A DNA stretch of 64,000 nucleotides, taken from contig NZ_JAOVZB010000003.1 of NCBI RefSeq assembly GCF_025716875.1, positions 1 through 64,000 on the forward strand, in the 5' to 3' direction. The position numbers and the translations under genes were made by a program. Shown one piece after another: positions 8,620-18,030 of this stretch (position 1 is its first letter; each line of letters opens with the position of its first letter). The notes below the pieces were generated by a model. The model was given only the letters and a program-made list of their open reading frames with translations, was not told the origin of the DNA and did not search any database. The stretch is from Marinomonas sargassi. Lineage in GTDB: Bacteria; Pseudomonadota; Gammaproteobacteria; Pseudomonadales; Marinomonadaceae.

Positions 8620-11004
8620 ATGAAGATTAGTGAAAATTGGCTAAGAGAGTGGGTCAATCCAAACATTAGTAGTGATGATTTGGTTGCTCAGATTACTCTT
8701 GCTGGACTTGAGGTAGATGAGGTTACTCCTGTTGCGTCTGAGTTTTCTGGCGTAGTGGTTGGTGAAATCATCAGTGCTGACCCTCACCCTAATGCGGATA
8801 AGCTGCAAGTTTGTAAGGTGTCTGATGGCTCGGAAGAGTTTCAGGTAGTTTGTGGTGCACCAAATGCCCGTGCAGGCATTAAAATCCCATTTGCTAAAAT
8901 TGGTGCTGTTCTTGATGGCGACTTTAAAATCAAGAAGGCAAAGCTTCGTCAAGTTGAGTCATTCGGTATGTTGTGTTCTGCATCTGAGCTAGGTGTTAGC
9001 GAAGATAATGATGGCATCATGGAATTACCTGAATCGGCAACAACAGGTGAAGATTTCCGCGTTTATTTAGACCTAAATGATCAAATTATTGATGTTGATC
9101 TTACCCCGAACCGTAGTGACTGCCTAAGTGTTGCCGGTCTGGCGCGCGAAGTAGGTGTATTGAATCAAGTTGACTTGACACCTGTGGCAGTGGCTCCTGT
9201 AGAGGCAACTATTGATGATGTGTTTCCTGTCAATGTTCTTGCAGTAGAGCAATGCCCTCGCTACCTAGGTCGAGTTATCCGTGGTGTAAATGTTTCTGCT
9301 GAAACACCACTATGGATGGTTGAAAAATTGCGTCGTAGCGGTATCCGTTCTATTGATCCAGTTGTTGATATTACCAACTATGTCATGCTTGAACTTGGTC
9401 AGCCGATGCACGCTTTTGATTTGGCGAATTTATCTGAGTCTGTTGTTGTTCGTATGGCAGAAAAAGATGAAAAGATTACCTTGCTTGACGGTCAGAATAT
9501 CTCTCTACGTGAAGATACTATGGTGATTGCGGATGAAAATACGCCTTTAGCCATTGCTGGTGTCATGGGGGGAGAGGGTTCTGGTGTTAATACAGAGACT
9601 CAAGATGTTTTCCTTGAGAGTGCTTTTTTCACACCGCTTGCTTTAGCGGGTAAAGCGAGATCTTATGGATTGCATACAGATGCTTCCCATCGCTATGAGC
9701 GAGGCGTAGATGCGACTCTACAAGAGCAAGCAATTGAACGCGCAACTGCGCTTCTGCTTGAAATTGTTGGTGGTCAAGCTGGCCCTGTTACACATGCCGT
9801 TAATGAAGGGGCTTTACCTGAAGCGGCTGTTGTTACTTTACGTCGTAAGAAGTTAGATCAATACCTTGCTGTGTCTATAGATAAAGACCTTGTGACTGAT
9901 ATTCTGACGCGCCTTGATTTAGAAATGATTGAAGTGACAGATGAGTTTTGGAAAACCAAAGCGCCATCCCATCGTTTCGATATTGCAATTGAAGCGGATC
10001 TAATTGAAGAAGTGGCCCGTATTTACGGCTATGACAACTTACCATCTTCTATGCCTGAAGCGGCAGTGAACTTTACTGCTATCTCGGAAAGTAAAACGCC
10101 TATCCAGCAGCTGCGTTCTGTATTGGTTGCTCAAGGTTACCAAGAAGCGGTGACCTATAGTTTTATTGACCCTAAGTTAAGCAAACAGTTCTTACCAGAG
10201 ATTGAACCAGTTCCATTGGCTAATCCAATATCTGCAGATATGGGTGTGATGCGCCCAAGCCTATTGCCAGGTTTGGTGAAAGCATACTTGCATAATCAGA
10301 ATCGTCAGCAATCACGAGTACGTTTGTTTGAAACGGGTCGTCGCTTTATTGGCTCAGTAGAAGCTTTAGATGAGTTGGATCAACAAAAGCAAATTGCTGG
10401 TTTAATTGCAGGTAGTCGTGATTCTGAGGCTTGGTACCATAACTCTGAGAAAGTAGACTTCTATGATGTGAAAGCTCATGTCGAGTCTTTATTTGCTTTG
10501 AATGATGGTGTAACACCAAGTTACAAGCGTTCTGAGTGTGAGTTCTTACATCCTGGTCGTTCAGCTGATATTTTTGTTGACGGTGAATTTGTTGGTTTAA
10601 TGGGAGAGTTGCATCCTCAACTAACCAAGGATCTTGGATCGAATCAGCCTCTTTATGTTTTTGATATCGCATTAGATGCTGTACTGAGTGCTACTTTACC
10701 TGAGTATAAAGCGGTTTCACGCTTCCCTGAGGTTCGTCGAGATTTAGCCTTATTAGTTGATCGCTCAGTACCAGTGAGTGAATTGGAGCGCGTTATTGCT
10801 GCTTCTGCTGGTGATGCTTTTAAAAGTGTCTTGGTTTTTGATGTTTATCAGGGTCAAGGTATTGATGAAACACAAAAAAGTGTCGCTTTGGGCTTGACGT
10901 GGCAGCTTACTTCACACACTCTTAGTGATGAAGAAGTAAACAACTCTGTTGAGCAAGCTGTTACTGCATTGTCAGAGCAGTTAGGAGCCGTTGTAAGGGG
11001 GTAA
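8620..11004 (+). CDS. pheT: phenylalanine-tRNA ligase beta subunit
   Basis: This 794-residue subunit has the usual order of domains: an EMAP-II/OB tRNA-binding domain at 40-150 ([20 protein letters not shown]), the B3/B4 editing domain, the B5 domain ([25 protein letters not shown]), a catalytic-like domain, and the C-terminal FDX-ACB anticodon domain starting at [15 protein letters not shown]. The B3/B4 site normally hydrolyses Tyr-tRNA-Phe. The protein ends four bases before ihfA, the arrangement known from E. coli. Confidence 0.97.
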   Translation: MKISENWLREWVNPNISSDDLVAQITLAGLEVDEVTPVASEFSGVVVGEIISADPHPNADKLQVCKVSDGSEEFQVVCGAPNARAGIKIPFAKIGAVLDGDFKIKKAKLRQVESFGMLCSASELGVSEDNDGIMELPESATTGEDFRVYLDLNDQIIDVDLTPNRSDCLSVAGLAREVGVLNQVDLTPVAVAPVEATIDDVFPVNVLAVEQCPRYLGRVIRGVNVSAETPLWMVEKLRRSGIRSIDPVVDITNYVMLELGQPMHAFDLANLSESVVVRMAEKDEKITLLDGQNISLREDTMVIADENTPLAIAGVMGGEGSGVNTETQDVFLESAFFTPLALAGKARSYGLHTDASHRYERGVDATLQEQAIERATALLLEIVGGQAGPVTHAVNEGALPEAAVVTLRRKKLDQYLAVSIDKDLVTDILTRLDLEMIEVTDEFWKTKAPSHRFDIAIEADLIEEVARIYGYDNLPSSMPEAAVNFTAISESKTPIQQLRSVLVAQGYQEAVTYSFIDPKLSKQFLPEIEPVPLANPISADMGVMRPSLLPGLVKAYLHNQNRQQSRVRLFETGRRFIGSVEALDELDQQKQIAGLIAGSRDSEAWYHNSEKVDFYDVKAHVESLFALNDGVTPSYKRSECEFLHPGRSADIFVDGEFVGLMGELHPQLTKDLGSNQPLYVFDIALDAVLSATLPEYKAVSRFPEVRRDLALLVDRSVPVSELERVIAASAGDAFKSVLVFDVYQGQGIDETQKSVALGLTWQLTSHTLSDEEVNNSVEQAVTALSEQLGAVVRG

Positions 11005-11008
11005 TAAT

Positions 11009-11305
11009 ATGGGATCGTTGACTAAAGCGGACCTTGCTGAAAACTTAGTAGACTCTATTGGTCTAAGTAAGAAAGATTCAAAAGAGCTAGTAGAAGGTTT
11101 TTTTGATGTCATTCGAAGTACTTTGATTGAAGGCCAGCAGGTTAAGCTATCTGGATTTGGTAATTTCGAAGTTCGTGAAAAAAGTCAGCGCCCGGGACGT
11201 AACCCTAAAACAGGTGAAGAAATCCCTATTACCGCTCGAACAGTTGTTACATTTAGACCGGGGCAAAAGCTTAAGTCTAAAGTTGAAGACTACATGCAAG
11301 AGTAA
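11009..11305 (+). CDS. ihfA: integration host factor alpha subunit
   Basis: This is a DNA-bending nucleoid protein that acts as a heterodimer with IhfB. The 98 residues carry the HU/IHF fold with [20 protein letters not shown], the [10 protein letters not shown] turn, and the DNA-intercalating arm [14 protein letters not shown]. The length is that of IhfA. It is the last gene of the translation operon and is followed by a clear terminator. Confidence 0.97.
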   Translation: MGSLTKADLAENLVDSIGLSKKDSKELVEGFFDVIRSTLIEGQQVKLSGFGNFEVREKSQRPGRNPKTGEEIPITARTVVTFRPGQKLKSKVEDYMQE

Positions 11306-11320
11306 TTATCTTTTGTTTAA

Positions 11321-11350
11321 AAAAAGCCATCTTTTGTAGATGGCTTTTTT
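11321..11350 (+). terminator. rho-independent terminator of the thrS-ihfA operon
   Basis: AAAAAGCCATCT pairs with AGATGGCTTTTTT around a five-base loop, ending in six T. The following bases to 11583 are AT-rich and should contain the tRNA promoter, but I cannot fix a convincing -35/-10 pair. Confidence 0.9.
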
Positions 11351-11581
11351 GTATCCATAGTATCAGCAAGAAGGCCATTTTTTGTTTTTCTATGTTGATG
11401 TTTTAACCATCAAAAGTAGCTATTGTCCTAAAGTAAAAATATATTCAGATCAATAGCTAAGTCAGTTTCGTTGCAAGATTCTCATTGCTTCATTAAATTG
11501 AAAAAAAAGAAATAAAACTCTTCCATTTTCAATTCGTTATAGTAATATACGCACCCGCTGACAACGACATAGTTGTGAGTT

Positions 11582-11660
<79 letters not shown>

Positions 11661-11674
11661 AGATAATGAGAAAT

Positions 11675-11750
11675 GCCGCTATAGCTCAGTTGGTAGAGCA
11701 TCTGACTTGTAATCAGAGGGTCCCGAGTTCGACTCTTGGTGGCGGCACCA
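11675..11750 (+). tRNA. tRNA-Thr (anticodon TGT), copy 1
   Basis: This is a 76-base cloverleaf with acceptor GCCGCTA / TGGCGGC, anticodon loop CTTGTAA (TGT) and encoded CCA. Four copies with the same sequence follow one another with different spacers. Confidence 0.95.
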
Positions 11751-11813
11751 TTAATTGGTCAAAGCTTTTTCTTAATTTAAGAGAAAGTAAAAAAAGATTT
11801 TGCTTATATTTAG

Positions 11814-11889
11814 GCCGCTATAGCTCAGTTGGTAGAGCATCTGACTTGTAATCAGAGGGTCCCGAGTTCGACTCTTGGTGGCGGCACCA
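11814..11889 (+). tRNA. tRNA-Thr (anticodon TGT), copy 2
   Basis: It is identical by eye to the copy at 11675, with a 63-base spacer before it and CCA encoded at the end. Confidence 0.95.
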
Positions 11890-11932
11890 TCAACTGATGT
11901 AGACTAAATATTCGTAAACTGCGTACGGTAAT

Positions 11933-12008
11933 GCCGCTATAGCTCAGTTGGTAGAGCATCTGACTTGTAATCAGAGGGTCCCGAGTTCGACTCTTGGTGG
12001 CGGCACCA
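11933..12008 (+). tRNA. tRNA-Thr (anticodon TGT), copy 3
   Basis: It is identical by eye to copy 1, with a 43-base spacer before it that is unrelated to the other spacers. Confidence 0.95.
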
Positions 12009-12048
12009 TCACTCTTTATTGAGTGAGTACAATTTAATTTAGCATTAA

Positions 12049-12124
12049 GCCGCTATAGCTCAGTTGGTAGAGCATCTGACTTGTAATCAGAGGGTCCCGA
12101 GTTCGACTCTTGGTGGCGGCACCA
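12049..12124 (+). tRNA. tRNA-Thr (anticodon TGT), copy 4
   Basis: This is the last of four identical tRNA-Thr genes and is followed 26 bases later by the first tRNA-Val. Confidence 0.95.
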
Positions 12125-12150
12125 CTTAAGTGGAAATTGTTAAATGAATT

Positions 12151-12226
12151 GGGTGTGTAGCTCAGTTGGGAGAGCGTCGCCCTTACAAGGCGAATGTCGG
12201 GAGTTCGAACCTCTCCACACCCACCA
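12151..12226 (+). tRNA. tRNA-Val (anticodon TAC), copy 1
   Basis: Acceptor GGGTGTG / CACACCC, anticodon loop CTTACAA giving TAC, encoded ACCA. It is the first gene of a 262-base tandem unit carrying Val and Asp tRNAs. Confidence 0.95.
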
Positions 12227-12285
12227 CTAACTAAACAGTGGGCTCATAAACTTTTATAGGGTGAGCAAGAGTTTTAGATTGTGTT

Positions 12286-12362
12286 GGAGTGGTAGTTCAG
12301 TTGGTTAGAATACCTGCCTGTCACGCAGGGGGTCGCGGGTTCGAGTCCCGTCCATTCCGCCA
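12286..12362 (+). tRNA. tRNA-Asp (anticodon GTC), copy 1
   Basis: This 77-base cloverleaf has acceptor GGAGTGG / CCATTCC, anticodon loop CTGTCAC giving GTC, and encoded GCCA. It lies 59 bases after tRNA-Val copy 1. Confidence 0.95.
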
Positions 12363-12412
12363 TTACTTATTTAAGCAGCAAGTAATAGGTTAGATAGAAA
12401 GATGCTTATTAT

Positions 12413-12488
12413 GGGTGTGTAGCTCAGTTGGGAGAGCGTCGCCCTTACAAGGCGAATGTCGGGAGTTCGAACCTCTCCACACCCACCA
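12413..12488 (+). tRNA. tRNA-Val (anticodon TAC), copy 2
   Basis: It is identical by eye to the copy at 12151, exactly 262 bases downstream. Confidence 0.95.
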
Positions 12489-12547
12489 CTAACTAAACAG
12501 TGGGCTCATAAACTTTTATAGGGTGAGCAAGAGTTTTAGATTGTGTT

Positions 12548-12624
12548 GGAGTGGTAGTTCAGTTGGTTAGAATACCTGCCTGTCACGCAGGGGGTCGCGG
12601 GTTCGAGTCCCGTCCATTCCGCCA
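12548..12624 (+). tRNA. tRNA-Asp (anticodon GTC), copy 2
   Basis: It is identical by eye to the copy at 12286, exactly 262 bases downstream. Confidence 0.95.
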
Positions 12625-12674
12625 TTACTTATTTAAGCAGCAAGTAATAGGTTAGATAGAAAGATGCTTATTAT

Positions 12675-12745
12675 GGGTGTGTAGCTAAGTTGGATTAGAT
12701 TCTTACAAGGTGCATAGACCATAGGGAGTTAAAACTCCAGATCGA
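12675..12745 (+). pseudogene. decayed tRNA-Val
   Basis: It begins GGGTGTGTAGCTAAGTTGG like the Val genes, then has lost the D-loop and anticodon-stem bases (only TTACAAGG survives) and keeps a damaged GGGAGTT T arm. There is no matching acceptor end and no CCA. It lies in register with the 262-base repeat, so it is a broken copy. Confidence 0.75.
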
Positions 12746-12778
12746 GAGATCTAAAATAACTTTATTTTAAAGTAAAGC

Positions 12779-12854
12779 GGGTGTGTAGCTCAGTTGGGAG
12801 AGCGTCGCCCTTACAAGGCGAATGTCGGGAGTTCGAACCTCTCCACACCCACCA
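12779..12854 (+). tRNA. tRNA-Val (anticodon TAC), copy 3
   Basis: This is an intact Val gene identical to copies 1 and 2, 104 bases after the start of the decayed copy. Confidence 0.95.
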
Positions 12855-12913
12855 CTAACTAAACAGTGGGCTCATAAACTTTTATAGAGAGAGCAAGAGT
12901 TTTAGATTGTGTT

Positions 12914-12990
12914 GGAGTGGTAGTTCAGTTGGTTAGAATACCTGCCTGTCACGCAGGGGGTCGCGGGTTCGAGTCCCGTCCATTCCGCCA
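12914..12990 (+). tRNA. tRNA-Asp (anticodon GTC), copy 3
   Basis: It is identical to the other Asp genes and lies 135 bases from the start of Val copy 3, the same spacing as in the first two units. It is the last gene of the array. Confidence 0.95.
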
Positions 12991-13176
12991 TTTTTACTTT
13001 ATTCAAAGTAGCCTTTTATATCCTTTCCCTGATTTATTCTTTGAAATAATATTTCATAACATTAAATATCTATTTCTATCATTATCGCTTTGATAAAATA
13101 ATACCCTTGCCTAGGTTAAATGGAATTAAATTAGCTTTCTTGTATTAAGCCCTAATAAAAATAATAAGGAGCTCAT

Positions 13177-14478
13177 ATGCTTGTTAACGGTTCGAAATAC
13201 TTAAAACTTAGTTCTGTTGCAATACTGATACTTTCTTCTTCTCTTTCTCATTCTGCGGGATTTGCTTTAAACGACCACAGCGCCACAGCATCTGGTAGTG
13301 CTCTTGCCGGTGCGGCTGCGTCGGATACTGACATATCATTTAGTTACTGGAATCCAGCGTTATTTTTAAATACCACAAAATCGACTATCTATGCTTCTGG
13401 GGCACTTATTATCCCTAGTACTGAAGTGGAGGTTACAGAGGCTTCCACAGCTAGTGCCACAGGAGGTCTAGACCTTGGTACTGATACAGTCAGTAACTAT
13501 GTGGACGAGACTTTAATCCCTGCTTTATATTTTGCTAGGCCACTTTCCGTGAATACAGTTGCAGGGGTCTCTTTGAATACGCCTTTTGGCTTATCTGGAG
13601 ATTATGGTGATGATTGGTCAGGTCGTTTTCATGCAACAGAAAGTAGTATTCAAGATATTGCTTTAAGCTTTACTCTTGCTCATAGAATGAACCAGAAGCT
13701 CTCATTAGGAGGGAGTTTGCAGCTTCACCAAGCTGAGGTTGTATTAGGTTCAGCAGTAGGAAGTACTAATTCGGCTGCAGGTGGAGAGGGAACAGGTTAT
13801 ATTGAAGCTGAAGCTACTGGATATGGTTATAGCCTCGGTGTTTTATTTGAGCCAGTACAGGGGACTCGAATTGGCTTAGGCTACCGTAGTAAAGTAGACT
13901 TTGATTTTGAGGGCAGTGTCACTTATTCAGGAGTTTCCTCGACTTTAGCAGCTCTTGCGAGTCTTGAAGATACTACAGTAACTGATTCCTTAACATTCCC
14001 TTCATTATTAACAATTAGTTTAGATCAGCATCTCTCTAATAAACTTACTCTTGGCCTCACAGCCATGAAAACAGGTTGGGATGTGGTTGATGAGTTGAGG
14101 ATTGACTACGATAGTAATCAGTCTGATTCCGTTGTGACATTTAGTTATACTGATCAATGGTTTTATTCAGCAGGGCTGTCGTATGATTATTCTGATAAGT
14201 GGGTTCTTCGAACAGGTGTAGCAGTGGATCAGTCGCCTGCTACGGACGAATACCGTTCCGCTAGGGCGCCAGATGGAGACAGATACTGGTTTACTTTAGG
14301 TGGAACTTACATCTATTCAGGAGATACCACCTTGAACTTCTCTTATGCTTATGTAGAAGTTGAAGATGTTTCTATAGCTAGAGGTGACGCAGACGAAGAT
14401 AGCTCTCGTGGTAACCTCTCTGCGGACTATGAATCATCAGTTCATATTATTTCACTTGCATTAAACACAAGTTTCTAA
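13177..14478 (+). CDS. fadL: FadL/OmpP1-family outer-membrane long-chain fatty acid transporter
   Basis: This 433-residue outer-membrane beta-barrel should import long-chain fatty acids or other hydrophobics. It has a signal peptide (1-27, ending SHSAG), then the FadL N-terminal hatch pattern AGFALNDHSATASGSALAGAAAS, the FSYWNPALF segment, the PFGLSGDYGDDWSGRFHA region and alternating barrel strands to a C-terminal Phe. AAGGAG lies before the ATG. Substrates would feed FadD and the beta-oxidation genes at 24-34 kb. It may instead carry aromatic hydrocarbons, as some FadL homologues do; the symbol is by family. Confidence 0.85.
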   Translation: MLVNGSKYLKLSSVAILILSSSLSHSAGFALNDHSATASGSALAGAAASDTDISFSYWNPALFLNTTKSTIYASGALIIPSTEVEVTEASTASATGGLDLGTDTVSNYVDETLIPALYFARPLSVNTVAGVSLNTPFGLSGDYGDDWSGRFHATESSIQDIALSFTLAHRMNQKLSLGGSLQLHQAEVVLGSAVGSTNSAAGGEGTGYIEAEATGYGYSLGVLFEPVQGTRIGLGYRSKVDFDFEGSVTYSGVSSTLAALASLEDTTVTDSLTFPSLLTISLDQHLSNKLTLGLTAMKTGWDVVDELRIDYDSNQSDSVVTFSYTDQWFYSAGLSYDYSDKWVLRTGVAVDQSPATDEYRSARAPDGDRYWFTLGGTYIYSGDTTLNFSYAYVEVEDVSIARGDADEDSSRGNLSADYESSVHIISLALNTSF

Positions 14479-14493
14479 AAACTAGTAAAAAAT

Positions 14494-14531
14494 AAAAAGT
14501 CAGACTTGGAATACTGAAGTCTGCCTTTTTT
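14494..14531. terminator. bidirectional terminator between fadL and the GGDEF-EAL gene
   Basis: CAGACTT (14501-14507) pairs with AAGTCTG (14517-14523), flanked by an A run on the left and six T on the right. It lies between two converging genes. Confidence 0.75.
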
Positions 14532-14544
14532 GTTCTTGATAATA

Positions 14545-16794
14545 CTAATAAACCATTCTTAGTTCTTTTGCTTTCTCATTTCCTTTTGCGGTCCAATCAC
14601 TCATAGGGGAAGGTTTTCCGAAATAGTAGCCTTGTAGTGTATGGCAACCTAGTGCAATAAGTAGGTTTGCTTGTTCTTTTGTCTCAATCCCTTCTGCTAC
14701 CACTTTCATATTAAGCGATTCAGCCAGTTGTATGGTGGATTTGACAATATCTATATGTCGTTGATCGTTAGGTAGGGGGCTAATAAAGCGCCTATCAATT
14801 TTTAATATGTTCGCCGGAATATCGATTAATTGACCTAAGGAAGCTTGCCCCGTTCCAAAGTCATCAATTGCGATTGAAAAACCATACTGAGATAAGCTTC
14901 TTAATCGTTTGTGTATCAGAGGGTTTGTCATCACAGCACTTGTTTCTGTTATTTCTAATTCTAGGAGGTCGCTTAACCAAGGCTTTTCATTGATGAGCGT
15001 CATCAAAAGGGCAAAGAAGGAGTCGTTCATTAACTCTTGGCCTGCTAGATTGAATGCAATAGGGATATGTATGCTTTCCTTATGCCATTCAGAGAGGGTT
15101 TTAACAATAGATATGACAAAGTTTTCAGAAAGCACTGGAAGTAAGCCAAGGTCTTCAGCAATTTTTATGAAGCTAAGAGGAGAGACGAACTTACCGTCTA
15201 GTTTCCAACGGGCTAAGGCTTCGAAAGAGCAAATTTCACCTCTTGAATTGACTTGAGGTTGAAGCCACATATCAAGCTCTTTGTTTTTTATAGCTTCGCT
15301 TAGTCTTAGTCCTAATTTGTGTTCTTCGATGAGCTTGTTTTCTAGATCATTATTATAGTAGGAGAAGCGCTCAGAGCTACTGGAGTTCTCTAAAGCCATT
15401 TCACAATGGTCGAGTAATACCTCTGCTTCACTTCCATCCGTGTGGAAGTAGGCGATACCTATTTGATAGTCCATATTGAGTATGTTTCTATCTAATTTTA
15501 TTTGGCTAGGCAAAATCGATTGGATAAAAGTGGTTAAGTTTTTCTTGATCAGGTGGGTTTGGTTTAATTGCACAAAGCAAGCGAACTTAACACCATGTAA
15601 GCGACCTATTATGGCTTGTTCAGAAAGTGTGTCCTGAAGGGTATTGCTAAACTCCAGAATAACCTTGTTAGCAGCTTTTTTACCATATTGCTTGTTTAGG
15701 AGCTTGAACTGGCACAAATGCACAATGAACATAGCGCCCGTTAAATGGTGATTGTTTTTTTCAATTCTTTGATTAACTTGTCGGCAAAAATTTTGAAGAT
15801 TGGGTAACTTAGTCAAAGAGTCGAAATGCGTTAAGCGGCTATTCGTTTGCTGTGAATTGTGTAATTTCTCCTGAATCGCCTTAAGTTGGGTAGTGTTTTC
15901 TAAATGTAAGGCATGATGGTTGTGTTTTGCTAGGTAAGCTCTATGGGAAGATATGTGAATATTAGGGTTACTTTTTAATGTGCATTCAGTGGTACCAGAC
16001 TCCCATAATGTCTGATTGTTTTGATTGATAGGCACTATCCAGTCAGTAATAGAAGAGTGAGCAAATTGCTTTTTGTTTTTAATGGAAAGTAGTTTTCGAG
16101 CGAGTTTATTTACTTTCAATAAACGCCCACTTTTATCACATAAGATAGTGGGGGTTCCGGTATTTTCGAAAAATTCCTCATGAAGAGCGTAGTTAGTATT
16201 GAGCCTAGTGTTTAAAGACCGCATGATGGAAATGTTATTTTCTAAAATGTATAAAATTCTAGATACAGCGAATGAAAGGCTAACATTTAAGGTAATAAAA
16301 ACGAGCAGCTGGTAATAAAAAGAAGACATAGCTTCGATATTAGATAGCAAAGGTTGTCCGTTGGTTACTAAATAAAATGGATAAATATTCAGTAACATTA
16401 CAGCAATTGAAGCTTTAAGGTTAAATAGTAACCTAGTGATGATGGGTAACGAGTAAAGGGAAACTAAAGCATAATTTTGTGCGTAAAAATCATTACTAAT
16501 AATCAAATGTAAAAAACTAACTATTAGAGTTAAGGTGAATATTATAGCGCTGGCTTTTGGTGATTTTTTGCTAAGGAAAAGTAATGCAGAAAATATAGCT
16601 AAATAGGCGGTATTAGAACTGAAGAAATGAAGTCCGTTGGAAATTACAAGACCATGAAGTTCTGATATGGCAAAAATGAATACTGTTAGGGAAAGTAGTA
16701 TTCTCAAAGACCCTTCTTTAAAACTACTTTCGTTATCATTTAAAGCAAGCTTAGGATCAATTAAAAAAAATTCTTTTAGCGCATTTATCAACAT
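14545..16794 (-). CDS. membrane GGDEF-EAL protein, probable c-di-GMP phosphodiesterase with a degenerate GGDEF
   Basis: This 749-residue protein has several transmembrane segments at about 32-185 (MASE-like, not assigned to a named type), a PAS-like region at ~205-300, a GGDEF domain at ~320-480 and an EAL domain from ~500. The GGDEF motif is replaced by HGVKF (400-404), so cyclase activity is unlikely. The EAL motifs are complete: EALARW (525), LEITET, IDDFGTGQASL, LKIDRRF and VVAEGIET. It is expected to break down cyclic di-GMP, with the dead GGDEF perhaps sensing GTP. It is monocistronic and converges on fadL. Confidence 0.88.
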   Translation of the reverse strand: MLINALKEFFLIDPKLALNDNESSFKEGSLRILLSLTVFIFAISELHGLVISNGLHFFSSNTAYLAIFSALLFLSKKSPKASAIIFTLTLIVSFLHLIISNDFYAQNYALVSLYSLPIITRLLFNLKASIAVMLLNIYPFYLVTNGQPLLSNIEAMSSFYYQLLVFITLNVSLSFAVSRILYILENNISIMRSLNTRLNTNYALHEEFFENTGTPTILCDKSGRLLKVNKLARKLLSIKNKKQFAHSSITDWIVPINQNNQTLWESGTTECTLKSNPNIHISSHRAYLAKHNHHALHLENTTQLKAIQEKLHNSQQTNSRLTHFDSLTKLPNLQNFCRQVNQRIEKNNHHLTGAMFIVHLCQFKLLNKQYGKKAANKVILEFSNTLQDTLSEQAIIGRLHGVKFACFVQLNQTHLIKKNLTTFIQSILPSQIKLDRNILNMDYQIGIAYFHTDGSEAEVLLDHCEMALENSSSSERFSYYNNDLENKLIEEHKLGLRLSEAIKNKELDMWLQPQVNSRGEICSFEALARWKLDGKFVSPLSFIKIAEDLGLLPVLSENFVISIVKTLSEWHKESIHIPIAFNLAGQELMNDSFFALLMTLINEKPWLSDLLELEITETSAVMTNPLIHKRLRSLSQYGFSIAIDDFGTGQASLGQLIDIPANILKIDRRFISPLPNDQRHIDIVKSTIQLAESLNMKVVAEGIETKEQANLLIALGCHTLQGYYFGKPSPMSDWTAKGNEKAKELRMVY

Positions 16795-16921
16795 TGTCTA
16801 ACTTCTTAATTATAGAAAAGAATTGGGCGAATCACCTTGCTTATACTTACATTTACTTACATAGACACTACCTAAAAATAGATAGTTTGACTACGCTTTT
16901 GCAATGCATTAAGAGAGATTT

Positions 16922-18028
16922 TTACACTGAAAGGCATTTTAAGTGGTTGTCCCACAATATATTTGTATGTTTTTTGATCATGGTTGTGGAGCCGACTATT
17001 GGGTTATATCTCATTAATGTGCCTGTGCCACTGCTTAGCAAAAACTCATGTGAAGAGTCCGTTGGAGCTATACCACAAACGTCACGGCAATTTTTTAATC
17101 CTAGATATGTTTTTGAATTCACATCCCAAAACGCAACTAAACCGCCACGGGGCGTACTTATCGCTAGAATATTCCCCGACTTGTCAAAACAAACGCTGCC
17201 ACAATACTGTTTAAACCGTATTCTTACATCTTCTGGCATCGATAAATATTTTATATCTGACCAACTAATATGAGATAAAGCTACTAAAGGTACTTGATCT
17301 CGAAGGTCTCCTTTATATTGAAAGCCTAATGCAGCTATACCGTCGCGATTAATATCTAGGTGCCTAATACTAAGCTGAGAATATTCCTTGGGGTGAGTTA
17401 ATTTGTTAAGAGGTTGGCCGTTCTCTAAAGACAGATAAGTTAGGTTTGGCTCCATTGTTTCTCTGTTTAGAATTTCCCTATCGTTATTCGGGTGAGTTTT
17501 TAGCCCACCGTTAGCAATTGCCAAAGTATTCCCCTGCCACAAGATAGATTCGTGAGGGCCAATACCATTACTACTATATTCATGAATAATTTCTCCACTA
17601 GGCCATTGGCGAATAAATATTTTCCCCGCCCCAGATGGGTAGTGGTTTTCCTGAGTAATAAGGTTTTTGCCGTCATCTGAGAATGTTGCGTGTCCGTAGA
17701 AATGATGACCTTTCTGAGGTTCGATACGCTTTATAAGTTGAGCATCAGCTAGGTTATAAAAATGCATAAAATAACCTGGTCTTCGTGACACTATACCAAT
17801 AATCGCTTTTTCAGGGTGAATGACGGGGGCATGTGCTCTAGCTGGAAGAGTATTTTTCCAAAGTATTGAGCCATTATCATCGATTACACCGAAATAATGC
17901 TTCTTTTCAGGAGTGGAAAAGGCGGAAGCGTACAGTTTTCTATTTGTCCCAGCACCTGATATCTCAGCCCATGTCGGTGTTAGGGTTAAAGCGGAACCCA
18001 GGGCGAGAAATGATCGCCTTGTTAACAT
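16922..18028 (-). CDS. DUF1513 beta-propeller-like protein, Tat-exported
   Basis: This 368-residue protein has a twin-arginine signal (LTRRSFLALG at residues 2-11) and a cleavage region near residue 25. The mature part has repeated beta-rich blades (YFGVIDDNGSILWKN, IGIVSRRPGYFMHFY, HESILWQGNTLAIANGG), typical of DUF1513. It ends a four-gene operon with two imelysins and a di-haem protein, two bases after the stop of the preceding gene. The same set occurs in pseudomonads (PA4370-PA4373 as I recall), where it is linked to iron. The biochemical role is unknown. Confidence 0.8.
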   Translation of the reverse strand: MLTRRSFLALGSALTLTPTWAEISGAGTNRKLYASAFSTPEKKHYFGVIDDNGSILWKNTLPARAHAPVIHPEKAIIGIVSRRPGYFMHFYNLADAQLIKRIEPQKGHHFYGHATFSDDGKNLITQENHYPSGAGKIFIRQWPSGEIIHEYSSNGIGPHESILWQGNTLAIANGGLKTHPNNDREILNRETMEPNLTYLSLENGQPLNKLTHPKEYSQLSIRHLDINRDGIAALGFQYKGDLRDQVPLVALSHISWSDIKYLSMPEDVRIRFKQYCGSVCFDKSGNILAISTPRGGLVAFWDVNSKTYLGLKNCRDVCGIAPTDSSHEFLLSSGTGTLMRYNPIVGSTTMIKKHTNILWDNHLKCLSV

Positions 18029-18030
18029 GT

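Larger units (their letters stand above)
12151..12674 (+). repeat. 262-base tandem duplication of a tRNA-Val / tRNA-Asp unit
   Basis: 12151-12412 and 12413-12674 appear identical over their whole length, including the spacers. A third unit starts in phase at 12675 with a decayed tRNA-Val, then resumes at 12779 with intact Val and Asp genes and almost the same inner spacer. The pattern indicates recent unequal recombination in the array. Confidence 0.85.

Noticed and set aside
11675-12124. CRISPR-like repeat array
   Set aside because: The four repeated 76-base units are complete tRNA-Thr genes with CCA ends and spacers of unequal length.
16794-17273. 159-codon plus-strand open frame
   Set aside because: It overlaps the antisense strand of the DUF1513 gene, lacks a ribosome site and has no recognisable product.
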